Shown here: in pieces, positions 51,272 through 59,608 of the stretch | How the letters are laid out: each line of letters begins with the position of its first letter | Position numbering within the stretch: position 1 is the stretch's first letter | Source of the DNA: Mycobacterium sp. GA-1841 | GTDB taxonomy: Bacteria > Actinomycetota > Actinomycetes > Mycobacteriales > Mycobacteriaceae | DNA: 64,000 nt | Reading direction: 5' to 3' | NCBI RefSeq assembly: GCF_001954135.1 | Contig: NZ_MBEQ01000094.1 | Span: forward strand, 62,001-126,000 | Position numbers and translations under genes: made by a program | The notes under the pieces: model-generated | Databases searched by the model: none | What the model saw: the letters and a program-made list of their open reading frames with translations, nothing else | Told to the model about the DNA's origin: nothing

Positions 51272-51862
51272 GTGAACGCCTCGGCTCCGGCCGGTGGCAC
51301 CACCCGGCAGAAGTTGATCGACGCCGCCATCGAGTTGTTCCGCCGCCACAGCGTCGCGGGGACCTCTCTGCAGATGATCTCCGACGAGCTCGGCCTCACG
51401 AAATCGGCGATCTACCACCACTTTCGAACCCGCGATGAGCTACTGAGCACCATCATGGAGCCCGTGATCGACGAGCTGGCCGAGCGCGTGCAGACCGCCG
51501 AAGCGCAACGTGGCAATCGAGCCCAAGCCGAATCCATGCTCACCGGCTACGTCTCCCTGGCCGTGGCACACCGTGAGCTGTTTCCGATCCTCAGCGGCGA
51601 TCCCGGCGTCGCCGACCTCCTACGCCAACAACCGCACGTGGCTGCTCTCGTGAAACGACAAGCGGATCTTCTCGCCGGCGCAGAACCTGGGGTCAGCGGG
51701 CAGGTCCGCGCCGCCATCGTCATGGCCGGCATCTCGGCCGCCGTCGGGGTGGACTTCAACGGCATCGATGAGCGCGAGCTCTACGACCAACTGGTCACGG
51801 CCGGCCGGCGCACGCTGGGCCTCAAACCGCCACGCACAGCGAATCTGCGTCCACCTTCCTGA
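51272..51862 (+). CDS. TetR-family transcriptional regulator of the P450 operon
   Basis: A 196-residue TetR protein. The helix-turn-helix is TSLQMISDELGLTKSAIYHHFRTRDELL, a near-textbook form. The C-terminal part (AQAESMLTGYVSLAVAHRELFPIL) is the ligand-binding helical bundle. The GTG at 51272 is taken as the start. It is divergent from the P450 gene, and a 37-base inverted repeat plus a third half-site lie between them, so autorepression and repression of the P450 operon are expected. Confidence 0.85.
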   Translation: MNASAPAGGTTRQKLIDAAIELFRRHSVAGTSLQMISDELGLTKSAIYHHFRTRDELLSTIMEPVIDELAERVQTAEAQRGNRAQAESMLTGYVSLAVAHRELFPILSGDPGVADLLRQQPHVAALVKRQADLLAGAEPGVSGQVRAAIVMAGISAAVGVDFNGIDERELYDQLVTAGRRTLGLKPPRTANLRPPS

Positions 51863-51902
51863 CCCGATGACTTCACCGGCCTCGACGACCTGTTCGAGAT
51901 CG

Positions 51903-53393
51903 TTACCCTATGACGTCCTCGAATGTGAGGGAGCAGAAGCGATCTGCCCAGGGCATCGCCTGCTCGAGCTGGGCCGCCAACTTGAGGAGAAGCGATTCCC
52001 CGGCGAGCGGTGCGACGAACTGGACACCGAGTGGCAGCCCCTCTGCCGTCCAATGCAGCGGCAGCGAGATCGCCGGGCGGCCAGTGATATTCGCCAGTTG
52101 CGTATAGGGCACCCAGCCGAGGTTCTTGTCCACCATGTCGTCGACAATCTTGGTGTAGCGCAACATGCTTGCGGTACGCGTCTTGATCAGCATGTCCGCG
52201 CCACGCTGCAGCACAACCGGGAGATCAAACTCGCCGATCTGCGGCGGCAGAGTGGCCAGAGTGGGCGTCAACAGCAGGTCGTAGGACTCGAAGAACGTGC
52301 TCAGCCGCCGCGTGTGTTCTTGACGCCGCTGCACCGCGTCCAGATAGTCGACGCTGCTCGTGGCGCGGCCGATCGCCGCCATGATGAGCGTGTCCCGCTC
52401 GAACGCGTCGTCACCTGCGCCGGTCAACCGCTTGGCCTCGGCGAGTTCCCATGCGCTGTAGACGAACCAGGTCAACAGGAAGTCGCGGGCCAGCGCGGCG
52501 TCGTCAAAGGGTGCTTGGGGCATTTCCTCGACATGGTGGCCGAGCTCGGTCAGCACGGCAGCCGTCGCCTCGACAGCCGCAAACGCCTCGCGGTGCGGCG
52601 TTGGGTTGATCGCCGTCGGCACCCGCAGCCCGATCCGCAACTTCCCGGGCTCCGCCCCGACACAGGACGCGAACGACTCCGCCGGCAGGCCTGGCACGTA
52701 CGGCCCCCACGGTTCGCCGCCGCTGAGCACATCGAGCATCCCCGCCGTATCGCGTACCGTCCGCGAGACGACGCCCTGAACCGCCGCGCCATGCATGGAT
52801 TCCCCGGTCACCGGTCCCGACGGCGTCAGGCCGCGGCCCGGCTTCAACCCGACAAGTCCACAGCTCGCCGCCGGGATGCGGATCGACCCGCCACCGTCAT
52901 TGGCGCCGGCGCAGGGCACGATGCCCGCGGCGACGGCGGCCGCCGACCCGCCCGAGCTCCCACCCGGCGACCTCGACAAATCCCAGGGGTTGCGCGTGGG
53001 CCCCCATGCGTCGGGCTCGGTGATGCCCTTTGCTCCGAACTCAGGAGTGTTGGTTTTTCCGAAGATCACCAGGCCCGCGTCGAGCCAGCGCTGTACGACG
53101 GTGGCGTGTTCGGCGGCGATCAGCGACATCTGAGCACGGGAGCCGGCCGAGGTGGGCAAACCCGCGTAGTCCTGCGCAAGATCTTTTATCAGGAACGGGA
53201 CCCCGGCGAAGGGACCGGTGAGATCGTCGGTCGGCGACGCTGGGACGTCGCGCACGATGGCGTTGATCATCGGGTTTACCGCCGCCGCCCGATCCCGAGC
53301 CGTCGCGAGCAGCTCAGCCGCCGAAACCTGCTTGTCAGCAACCAGTTTCGCCAAAGAGGTGGCATCGTGCGCCCGGTACTCGTCGAAGTCCAT
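51903..53393 (-). CDS. Amidase (amidase-signature family)
   Basis: A 496-residue amidase. The Ser-Ser-Lys triad can be placed: Lys in VPFLIKDLA, the cis-Ser in SPGGSSGGSAAAVAAG and the nucleophile Ser in DGGGSIRIPAASCGLVGLKP. These enzymes hydrolyse carboxamides to acids. Start ATG at 53393 (DFDEYRAHDATSLA). The 3' end lies 40 bases from the TetR gene on the other strand. It stands alone with no obvious operon partner; the NmrA-like gene is divergent. Confidence 0.87.
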   Translation of the reverse strand: MDFDEYRAHDATSLAKLVADKQVSAAELLATARDRAAAVNPMINAIVRDVPASPTDDLTGPFAGVPFLIKDLAQDYAGLPTSAGSRAQMSLIAAEHATVVQRWLDAGLVIFGKTNTPEFGAKGITEPDAWGPTRNPWDLSRSPGGSSGGSAAAVAAGIVPCAGANDGGGSIRIPAASCGLVGLKPGRGLTPSGPVTGESMHGAAVQGVVSRTVRDTAGMLDVLSGGEPWGPYVPGLPAESFASCVGAEPGKLRIGLRVPTAINPTPHREAFAAVEATAAVLTELGHHVEEMPQAPFDDAALARDFLLTWFVYSAWELAEAKRLTGAGDDAFERDTLIMAAIGRATSSVDYLDAVQRRQEHTRRLSTFFESYDLLLTPTLATLPPQIGEFDLPVVLQRGADMLIKTRTASMLRYTKIVDDMVDKNLGWVPYTQLANITGRPAISLPLHWTAEGLPLGVQFVAPLAGESLLLKLAAQLEQAMPWADRFCSLTFEDVIG

Positions 53394-53490
53394 CCCACGA
53401 ACCTAGACCGAGGTGACGCTACGCGGTGAGCTACCGCCCGGAAGGAAGCGGCTGGTCCTCCTGCCCGGGCCTCTCTGCCTACAGTGAGGC

Positions 53491-54375
53491 ATGCTGCTGA
53501 TCACCGGACCGTCGGGCAACGTCGGCTACGAACTGGTGGAACAGCTCAACCGGCCGTCGGGCCTGTCCTGGCGCGTGGCCAGCAGGCACCCGGACGAGCT
53601 GAAGGCGAGATTGAGCGGCGGCTCGACCGACGTCGTCGCCCTGGACTTCTTCGACCGCTCCACCTGGGACCGCGCACTGGCCGACGTCGACTGCCTGTTC
53701 CTGTTGTTCCCGTTGCCCGGCAACCGAGCCGCACGAGACGCGATCATCCCGTTCATCGCTGCGGCCGAAAGCGCCGGCTGTCGCCACATCGTGTACGTGT
53801 CGGTGTTCGGTGCCGACCGGGCCAGGTTCATTCCGCACTACAAAGTCGAGAAGGCGCTGCGGGACAGCACGCTCACCTGGACGGTGCTGCGATGTAGCTT
53901 CTTCATGCAGAACCTGCACCGACAGATCTCCACCCACGGCGAAGACATCGTCGAGCACGGCGAAGTGTTCATTCCCGCCGGCCGCGGACGCACCACTTTC
54001 ATCGATGCGCGGGACGCCGCCCAGGTCGCGGCGAAAATCCTCGCCGAGCCGCAGCGGCACGTCGATACCGTCTATCACCTCACCGGGCCCGCGGCGTTGA
54101 CGATGGACGAGGTGGCCGCGACACTGACCGCCGAGGTGGGCATCAAGGTCACCTACACCCGACCGGGACTGTTCCGCTTCGCCCGCCGCCTGCGCAGGCG
54201 CGGAGTCGGTTGGGACACCGTGGGTTTCATGTGTGCGGTGTACACGCTGACCCGATTCGGGGCGAACCAGCCGCTGACTGACGACGTCCGTCGGTTGCTG
54301 GGCCGGTCGCCACGCACCTTGCCCGAGTTCGTCCACGACAACGCCTGGCGCTGGCGGGAGCGGGCCTGGACTTAG
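53491..54375 (+). CDS. NmrA-like NAD(P)-binding protein
   Basis: A 294-residue atypical SDR. The GPSGNVGYELVEQL loop at residues 6-19 is the dinucleotide site. SVFGADRARFIPHYKVEKAL and WTVLRCSFFMQNL are standard landmarks of NmrA/NAD(P)H-azoreductase-like proteins, in which the Tyr-Lys may or may not be catalytic. Related proteins reduce quinones or act as redox sensors. ATG at 53491 has a weak upstream site. It ends 67 bases before the Fic pseudogene, with two hairpins between. Confidence 0.8.
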   Translation: MLLITGPSGNVGYELVEQLNRPSGLSWRVASRHPDELKARLSGGSTDVVALDFFDRSTWDRALADVDCLFLLFPLPGNRAARDAIIPFIAAAESAGCRHIVYVSVFGADRARFIPHYKVEKALRDSTLTWTVLRCSFFMQNLHRQISTHGEDIVEHGEVFIPAGRGRTTFIDARDAAQVAAKILAEPQRHVDTVYHLTGPAALTMDEVAATLTAEVGIKVTYTRPGLFRFARRLRRRGVGWDTVGFMCAVYTLTRFGANQPLTDDVRRLLGRSPRTLPEFVHDNAWRWRERAWT

Positions 54376-54379
54376 CGCT

Positions 54380-54412
54380 AAGTGTCGCTCTCTGCACCCT
54401 GTAGCGACACTT
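54380..54412. terminator. Perfect hairpin after the NmrA-like gene
   Basis: AAGTGTCGCT (54380-54389) and AGCGACACTT (54403-54412) form a perfect 10-base stem with a 13-base loop starting five bases after the stop codon. There is no U tract, as is common for mycobacterial terminators. Confidence 0.6.
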
Positions 54413-54420
54413 AGGTGATT

Positions 54421-54453
54421 AAGTGTCGCTATAGGGGACCTATGGCGACACTT
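54421..54453. promoter_or_regulatory. Hairpin enclosing the Fic start codon and ribosome binding site
   Basis: A 15-base stem (14 of 15 paired) from 54421-54435 to 54439-54453 with a 3-base loop. The purine-rich GGGGA and the ATG at 54442 lie inside it, so a transcript with this structure would hide the Fic translation start. Its outer stem repeats the AAGTGTCGC of the terminator hairpin before it. Confidence 0.5.
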
Positions 54454-55612
54454 GCGCCGCTCAGCTGCGAGACGCTGCCCTGGACTCCAAGCCTGGACAG
54501 CAGCTACTCCCGGTCGTCTCGCCGGGGTGGGCCGTATCGAGCTGCGATCCCCTCATCTATCGCCGACCTCCATCTGGAACTGCCCTCGGATGTGTACGCG
54601 GCTGCCGAGGACGCCAGCCTCGCCATCACGCGATTCGATGCTGAACTCGGAGGCGAGATCGCCCCGTTCTCGGCCGTGCTCCTGCGCAGCGAGTCCGCGG
54701 CCAGCTCCCGCATCGAGAACCTCACCGCGTCCGCGCGGCCATCGCAGAGGCTGAACTGCCGGGCGCTAGAGGGAAGGCGAACGCCGAACAGATAGTCGCC
54801 AACACAGCCGCGATGATGGCCGCCGTCGAACTGTCAGATCGGGTCGACGCTGATGCCATCCTGGCCATGCACGCCGCACTGATGGTCGGCCAGTCGCGGC
54901 ACACACCGGGACGGTGGCGTACTGAGCAGGTATGGATCGGCGGTGGGAACAGCCCGCGGGGCGCGATGTTCGTCCCGCCCCGCCACGAGCGTGTCCCCGC
55001 CGCGATCGACGATTTGATCGCCTTCGCCGCACGCGACGACGTTGCTCTGCTCGCCCAGATCGCCGTAGCCCATGCCCAATTCGAGACCATCCACCCGTTC
55101 ACCGACGGCAACGTCGCACGGGCCGGGCGCTGGCGCAGTCGATGTTGCGCAACAAAGGCTTGACCCGGCAGGTGACGGTCCCGGTGTCCGCGGGGATGCT
55201 GTCCGATACCGACGGCTACCTTGCCGCTCTCACCGCCTACCGAGAAGACGATCTCGCGCCGATCGTCGAGCGGTTCGCCCACGCCAGCGAGCGCGCGGTT
55301 GTCAACGGCCGGCAGCTGATCACCCAGCTGCGTGAGATCCGGCCGAGCTGGAACGACCGGGTCACCGCACGGTCGGACTCGGCGGTGTGGAAAGTTGCCG
55401 ACCTGCTGACCCGGCGGCCAGTCGTCAACGGTGTGCTCCTGCGCGAGGAGCTCGGGATCTCCACTGACCACCCCCGTCGTTACATGGGTCCTCTCACCAA
55501 GGCGGGCATCGTCGTCGAGTTCACCGACCGAGCGCGCAATCGTGCTTGGTGCGCGCCTGAAATCCTGGATGCGCTCGACGCTTTCGTCGAACGGGCCGGA
55601 CGACGCGGGTGA
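54442..55612 (+). pseudogene. Class II Fic-family protein broken by two single-base frameshifts
   Basis: Three frames together encode a Fic/DOC protein of about 390 residues. The first, from 54442, gives the N-terminal domain and RSESAASSRIENLTASAR; SSRIEN fits the autoinhibitory (S/T)xxxE(G/N) motif of class II Fic. The second, from 54741, gives IAEAELPG, VDADAILAMHAALM, HTPGRWR and QFETIHPFTDGN. The third, from 55115, gives RTGRALAQSMLRNKGLTRQVTVPVSAGML and a C-terminal winged helix to a stop at 55612. One missing G near 54738 and one near 55113 account for both breaks; the second falls inside the catalytic HPFxxGNGR motif. AMPylation activity is not expected. Confidence 0.85.
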
Positions 55613-55824
55613 GCACGGGGGACGGCCACCGATACCTCGATGAATCTCCGTAGTGGAAGGTGTAGGTAGCAATACCCGGTGATGTCCATGTTTGTCGGAC
55701 GCACTTTTTGCAGCCTGGATGACGAAATCCGAGAACAGTGCCAGCATGCATCCCGATATTCAGCTCTTCCCGAACTGAGCGATTCGCGTGGCGCCGGACG
55801 TATGCTCGCAATGTGGTTCGGCGT

Positions 55825-56448
55825 ATGGCAAGCGCGACATTCCTGCAGGAGCAGCGCGACCAGCGCATGGCCCCGCACATCGCACCGATTAACCAGTTTG
55901 TTGCCGAGCTTCAAGACCCAGCCCAAGGCCGCTGGCTGCCGGAGGTGGCCCCGATGCACGCCGGAACTGACGCGCTTGTGATCTCGGTGCTGCGCGACCC
56001 GGGCCCCAAGACACAGGACGGGACGGGTTCAGGTTTTCTGTGCGTCGAGAACGATGATCCGACGGCGCAACGGCAGCTCGAACTGTTCGAGCAGCATGAC
56101 ATCTCGCCGCGGAGTGTTCTTCCATGGAACGCTTACCCGTGGTACATCAACCGCGCGCCCAGTGCGGCCGAACGTGCTGCCGGCGCTGCAGTGTTGCTCA
56201 AGTTGGTCGGGCTGGCCACGGACTGCCGTGTTGTCCTACTCCAGGGTAATGAGGCTGCCGACGTTTGGCGGCGGATCCTCAAGCATGATCCCAGCCTGGA
56301 GCACGATCGAGGGATCGAGTCAGTAGTGAGTATTCATCCCGGCCGGCAGGCACTGTGGACACCCGATCCAGCAGAGCGGCAGGCGCGTCTCGACCGGCAG
56401 CAGAAGGCATACAAACGGGTGAGCGAGATCGTTAATTATCTCCAATAG
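55825..56448 (+). CDS. Uracil-DNA glycosylase superfamily-like protein
   Basis: A 207-residue protein with features of the UDG fold: VISVLRDPGPKTQDG early, GSGFLCVENDD, the motif VLPWNAYPWYINRAPSAAE and a C-terminal SIHPGRQAL that resembles the DNA-intercalating HPSxx loop. Catalytic assignment is not secure because the family is diverse and motif A differs from classical UDG. ATG at 55825 is chosen; an in-frame start at 55738 has a poor N-terminus. It lies 210 bases after the Fic pseudogene and may have arrived with it. Confidence 0.6.
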   Translation: MASATFLQEQRDQRMAPHIAPINQFVAELQDPAQGRWLPEVAPMHAGTDALVISVLRDPGPKTQDGTGSGFLCVENDDPTAQRQLELFEQHDISPRSVLPWNAYPWYINRAPSAAERAAGAAVLLKLVGLATDCRVVLLQGNEAADVWRRILKHDPSLEHDRGIESVVSIHPGRQALWTPDPAERQARLDRQQKAYKRVSEIVNYLQ

Positions 56449-56517
56449 CAGTCGGTAGCAGTCGAATTGAAGGCACCTTGTACTACTCCCCACCACGTGC
56501 TCGGCTGAGCTACTTGA

Positions 56518-57327
56518 TCACATGCGTGCGAGAAGTTCGGCCTTCTTATTGACGAACTCCTCGTCGGTGAGAATCCCGGCATCGCGCAGCTCGCCAAGCT
56601 TGCGAATCTGATCGGCCAAATCTGGCACTGGGGCTGACTGCGCGTTAGTGGTCGGTGCGCCGGAACGCATGGCGCGGAACGCGGCGATGAATGTCTCGGC
56701 GCGACCGTGCGCGACCTGGCTGATCTGAGCAGAGCGCCCCGAAATCGAGATGTCGATTGCCTCGCCGCCCAATCTCTTCGAAAAGCCCAACGACCCTATG
56801 GCCGAGAAGTCGAACTCCTCAACTTTCGCGCCCAGAAGGCTCTTGTCGAAAAAGAACAAACGCTGCGTAGTCAGGACCAGCATTCCCTGGCGGTCGGCGT
56901 AGACGCCCTGAGCGAGCTCAACGACGCGCTCATCGAGGTGAACGTAGTTGGCGAGCGCACGTGCTTCGAGGTGACCGAAGAAGCGGCCCATCTTGCCCAG
57001 ACGGTTCAGAGCCTCACCGACGCCCAGGTCGTCGATCGGGATGTTGATTGCCTCCAGGATCTCGGCGAGTACATTGTCGTGCTTGTCACCGAACATGTCC
57101 ACAGACCAGTCAATCACGGTAGTTGCGTCTGTCTCTGGACGCATGGCCGCACTCACAGTTGCAGCCCAGCGGTTCTTTCGAAGCGACCGTCTGGACTCGC
57201 CGACGATCGGGTTGGACGGCATGGACACCTCGATCCCGACGGCTTGCATCGCGGACAGAACTGCCGGGTAAGCGCTCTCGTAGGGCGCCAGAATCCGGGT
57301 CGCCGAATTTCCAACGATTGCCACCAC
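56518..57327 (-). CDS. PH-like and SHOCT-domain protein
   Basis: A 269-residue protein with three parts. Residues 15-60 are a small domain seen in other SHOCT proteins (ESAYPAVLSAMQAVGIEV). Residues 125-225 form a bacterial PH-like domain (GVYADRQGMLVLTTQRLFFFDKSLLG). The last 35 residues form a SHOCT motif (DQIRKLGELRDAGILTDEEFVNKKAELLARM), a short helical oligomerisation element. No membrane segment is seen. The function is unknown; such proteins may act as scaffolds. Confidence 0.75.
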   Translation of the reverse strand: MVAIVGNSATRILAPYESAYPAVLSAMQAVGIEVSMPSNPIVGESRRSLRKNRWAATVSAAMRPETDATTVIDWSVDMFGDKHDNVLAEILEAINIPIDDLGVGEALNRLGKMGRFFGHLEARALANYVHLDERVVELAQGVYADRQGMLVLTTQRLFFFDKSLLGAKVEEFDFSAIGSLGFSKRLGGEAIDISISGRSAQISQVAHGRAETFIAAFRAMRSGAPTTNAQSAPVPDLADQIRKLGELRDAGILTDEEFVNKKAELLARM

Positions 57328-57662
57328 CGAATCGTAGACCGATGCCGGCCACCCAGTATCGACGTTCAGAACTGTCTGCAGTGATCGAGCAGGCGATGCG
57401 AGCCCGGCCTAGAGGCCAACTTCGTTGCTTCGTCGGGAGCCTGAGGAGTAGCCGCCAGATCACGCGTTTTTCACCCGACCGAATCTGAAGTGCATGCTGC
57501 TGCCGAAAATGCGTCTTGTGTATGTGGTCAATTTGGGACACAAGCCCGCGTCGGCTGCGGCTCCTTGCATTCCAGAGGGCAGATCCGCCAACTTCGCAAT
57601 CTCAAACTGCAATCCGCCATTGAAAACTGCAATCGATAGAGGAGGAAGCCCCTTGCCCCATA
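57328..57662. other. Intergenic region before the BVMO gene
   Basis: About 335 bases with no recognised gene. It contains an inverted repeat CTTGTGT (57515-57521) and ACACAAG (57538-57544) and an AGGAGG-like stretch at 57639-57645 that is too far from the BVMO start to serve it. Confidence 0.45.
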
Positions 57663-57681
57663 ACGCTACGACGCGTAGCGT
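57663..57681. promoter_or_regulatory. Perfect palindrome just upstream of the BVMO start
   Basis: ACGCTACGACGCGTAGCGT has perfect 8-base arms and a 3-base centre, ending 8 bases before the start codon. It resembles a TetR-type operator that would block initiation. No regulator gene is adjacent, so control would be from elsewhere. Confidence 0.65.
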
Positions 57682-57689
57682 AACGCCGC

Positions 57690-59606
57690 GTGACCCGGAG
57701 CTTTCACGTCGGCCAGCCGTTCACCACCCCCGATGCCGAGATCACGGCGGCGTTGGAGCAGGTCAGCATCCCGACGCTGCTTCTTTCTCTCGTGCACATC
57801 ACCGGCGACCCGCGCTACATCCGTGAGTTCAAACAGGCCGGGCTGTTCCTCAACGAGGTCCAAGGCTTCATGAGTGAGGAAGACAAGGCCCGCGCACGTG
57901 AGGTCGCCTTGCCGGTGATCGCCGACTACCGCGATCGTGGCTGCCCGGTGCCCGACCCGCTGCCCGCCGAGGTGGTCCGGGAGATGATGGACTGGGCGGC
58001 CTGCGAGTCGGTCGACGACGACAACGTGCCACTGATGCTCGAAGAACTCGACCTCGAGGGCGTCGACCCACGCCGACCCAGAACCCTGGAGAACACCAAC
58101 GGCTTCAGCGTCATCGTCATCGGCTGTGGGGAGTCCGGGGTGCTGGCCGGAGTGCGCCTCAAGCAGGCCGGCATCGACTTCACCATCGTGGAGAAGAATG
58201 CCGGCCCGGGTGGAACCTGGTGGGAGAACAGCTATCCCGGCGCCCGCGTCGACGTGGCCAACCACTTCTACTGTTACAGCTTCGAACCCAGCAACCACTG
58301 GGAACACTTCTTCGCCGAACAACCCGAACTGCGCCAATACTTCCGTGACGTAGTGGACCGACACGATCTCGAACCGCACATCCGGTGGAACACCGAAGTG
58401 GTCTCCGCCGCCTGGAACGACGACCACTGGGACGTCACCGTGCGCACGCCCACGGGAACCGAGACGCTGCACGCCAACGCCGTCATCACCGCCGTCGGCC
58501 AGCTCAACCGTCCTCAGATCCCCGACTTCCCCGGCGCGGAAACCTTTGCCGGACCGGCCTTTCACTCCGCGGCCTGGGACCACAGCGTCGATGTCACCGG
58601 CAAGCGGGTGGCCTTGATCGGCGCCGGCGCCAGCGGCTTCCAGATCGCCCCGGCCATCGCCGACAAGGTCGAGCACCTCACGGTTTTCCAGCGCACCGCG
58701 CAGTGGATGTTCCCCAACCCGATGTACCACGAGCCCGTTGCCGATGGTGTGCGCTGGGCAATGGAACACCTTCCGTACTACGGCCGTTGGTACCGTTTCC
58801 TGCTGCTGTGGCCCGGAGCTGACAAGGGTCTGGACGCCGCCCGCGTGGACCCGGATTACGCGGACCAACGGAACGCGGTCAGCGAGATCAACGCCATCGC
58901 CCGCATCATGTTCACCGACTGGATCACCACCCAGGTCGGCGACGATGCCGAGCTGCTGGCCAAGGTGCTGCCCGATTATCCGGCCACCGGCAAGCGCACG
59001 TTGCAGGACAACGGCAGCTGGCTGGCCACCCTCAAACGCGACAACGTCGACCTGATCCGCACTCCGATCGAACGCATCACCCCGACCGGCATCGTCACGA
59101 CCGACGGCGAGACGTACGACGTCGATATCATCGTGTACGCCACGGGTTTTCGCGCCACTGAGGTGCTGTTCCCGATGACGATCGCCGGACGCGACGGCGT
59201 CGACCTGCGCGACACATGGGGGAAGCGCCCGTACGCCTACCGTGGCATCACCGTGCCAGGCTTTCCCAACTTCTTCATGACCTACGGGCCCGGGACGCAC
59301 CTGGCGCACGGCGGCAGCCTGATCCTCAACTCGGAACTGCAGATGCGCTACATCAACCAGTGTCTCGAGCACCTCGTCAGCACCGGCGCCAAGACCATGG
59401 AGCCGCGCCCGGAACCGACGAGAGACTGGCATCGACGCTCCCAAGAACAGATCCGTCAAACAGTGTGGGCGCACCCGTCGGTCGAACACTCGTACTTCAA
59501 GAACGCCGACGGTGAGATCCACACCGTCAGCCCGTGGCGGCTGAGCGAATACCGTTCGGCCATCAACGAACCCGTCTGGTCCGACTTCACCGTGCAGGAG
59601 GCCTGA
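57690..59606 (+). CDS. Baeyer-Villiger-type flavin monooxygenase
   Basis: A 638-residue class B flavoprotein monooxygenase. FAD loop GCGESGVLAG follows an N-terminal extension of about 130 residues. GGTWWENSYPGARVD is typical of BVMOs, NADPH loop GAGASGFQIAP follows, and ATGFRATEVLFP occurs near the C-terminal side. The BVMO fingerprint FxGxxxHxxxW is present as FAGPAFHSAAWD. It inserts oxygen beside a ketone to form an ester or lactone, using NADPH and O2. Start is the GTG at 57690. The next gene, an alcohol dehydrogenase, begins three bases after its stop, so an alcohol to ketone to ester route is likely. Confidence 0.88.
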   Translation: MTRSFHVGQPFTTPDAEITAALEQVSIPTLLLSLVHITGDPRYIREFKQAGLFLNEVQGFMSEEDKARAREVALPVIADYRDRGCPVPDPLPAEVVREMMDWAACESVDDDNVPLMLEELDLEGVDPRRPRTLENTNGFSVIVIGCGESGVLAGVRLKQAGIDFTIVEKNAGPGGTWWENSYPGARVDVANHFYCYSFEPSNHWEHFFAEQPELRQYFRDVVDRHDLEPHIRWNTEVVSAAWNDDHWDVTVRTPTGTETLHANAVITAVGQLNRPQIPDFPGAETFAGPAFHSAAWDHSVDVTGKRVALIGAGASGFQIAPAIADKVEHLTVFQRTAQWMFPNPMYHEPVADGVRWAMEHLPYYGRWYRFLLLWPGADKGLDAARVDPDYADQRNAVSEINAIARIMFTDWITTQVGDDAELLAKVLPDYPATGKRTLQDNGSWLATLKRDNVDLIRTPIERITPTGIVTTDGETYDVDIIVYATGFRATEVLFPMTIAGRDGVDLRDTWGKRPYAYRGITVPGFPNFFMTYGPGTHLAHGGSLILNSELQMRYINQCLEHLVSTGAKTMEPRPEPTRDWHRRSQEQIRQTVWAHPSVEHSYFKNADGEIHTVSPWRLSEYRSAINEPVWSDFTVQEA

Positions 59607-59608
59607 GT

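Noticed and set aside
57666..59522. 618-codon open frame on the minus strand, antisense to the BVMO gene
   Set aside because: It exists because the BVMO gene has few rare codons that would create stops. The BVMO frame has FAD and NADPH motifs; the antisense frame has none.
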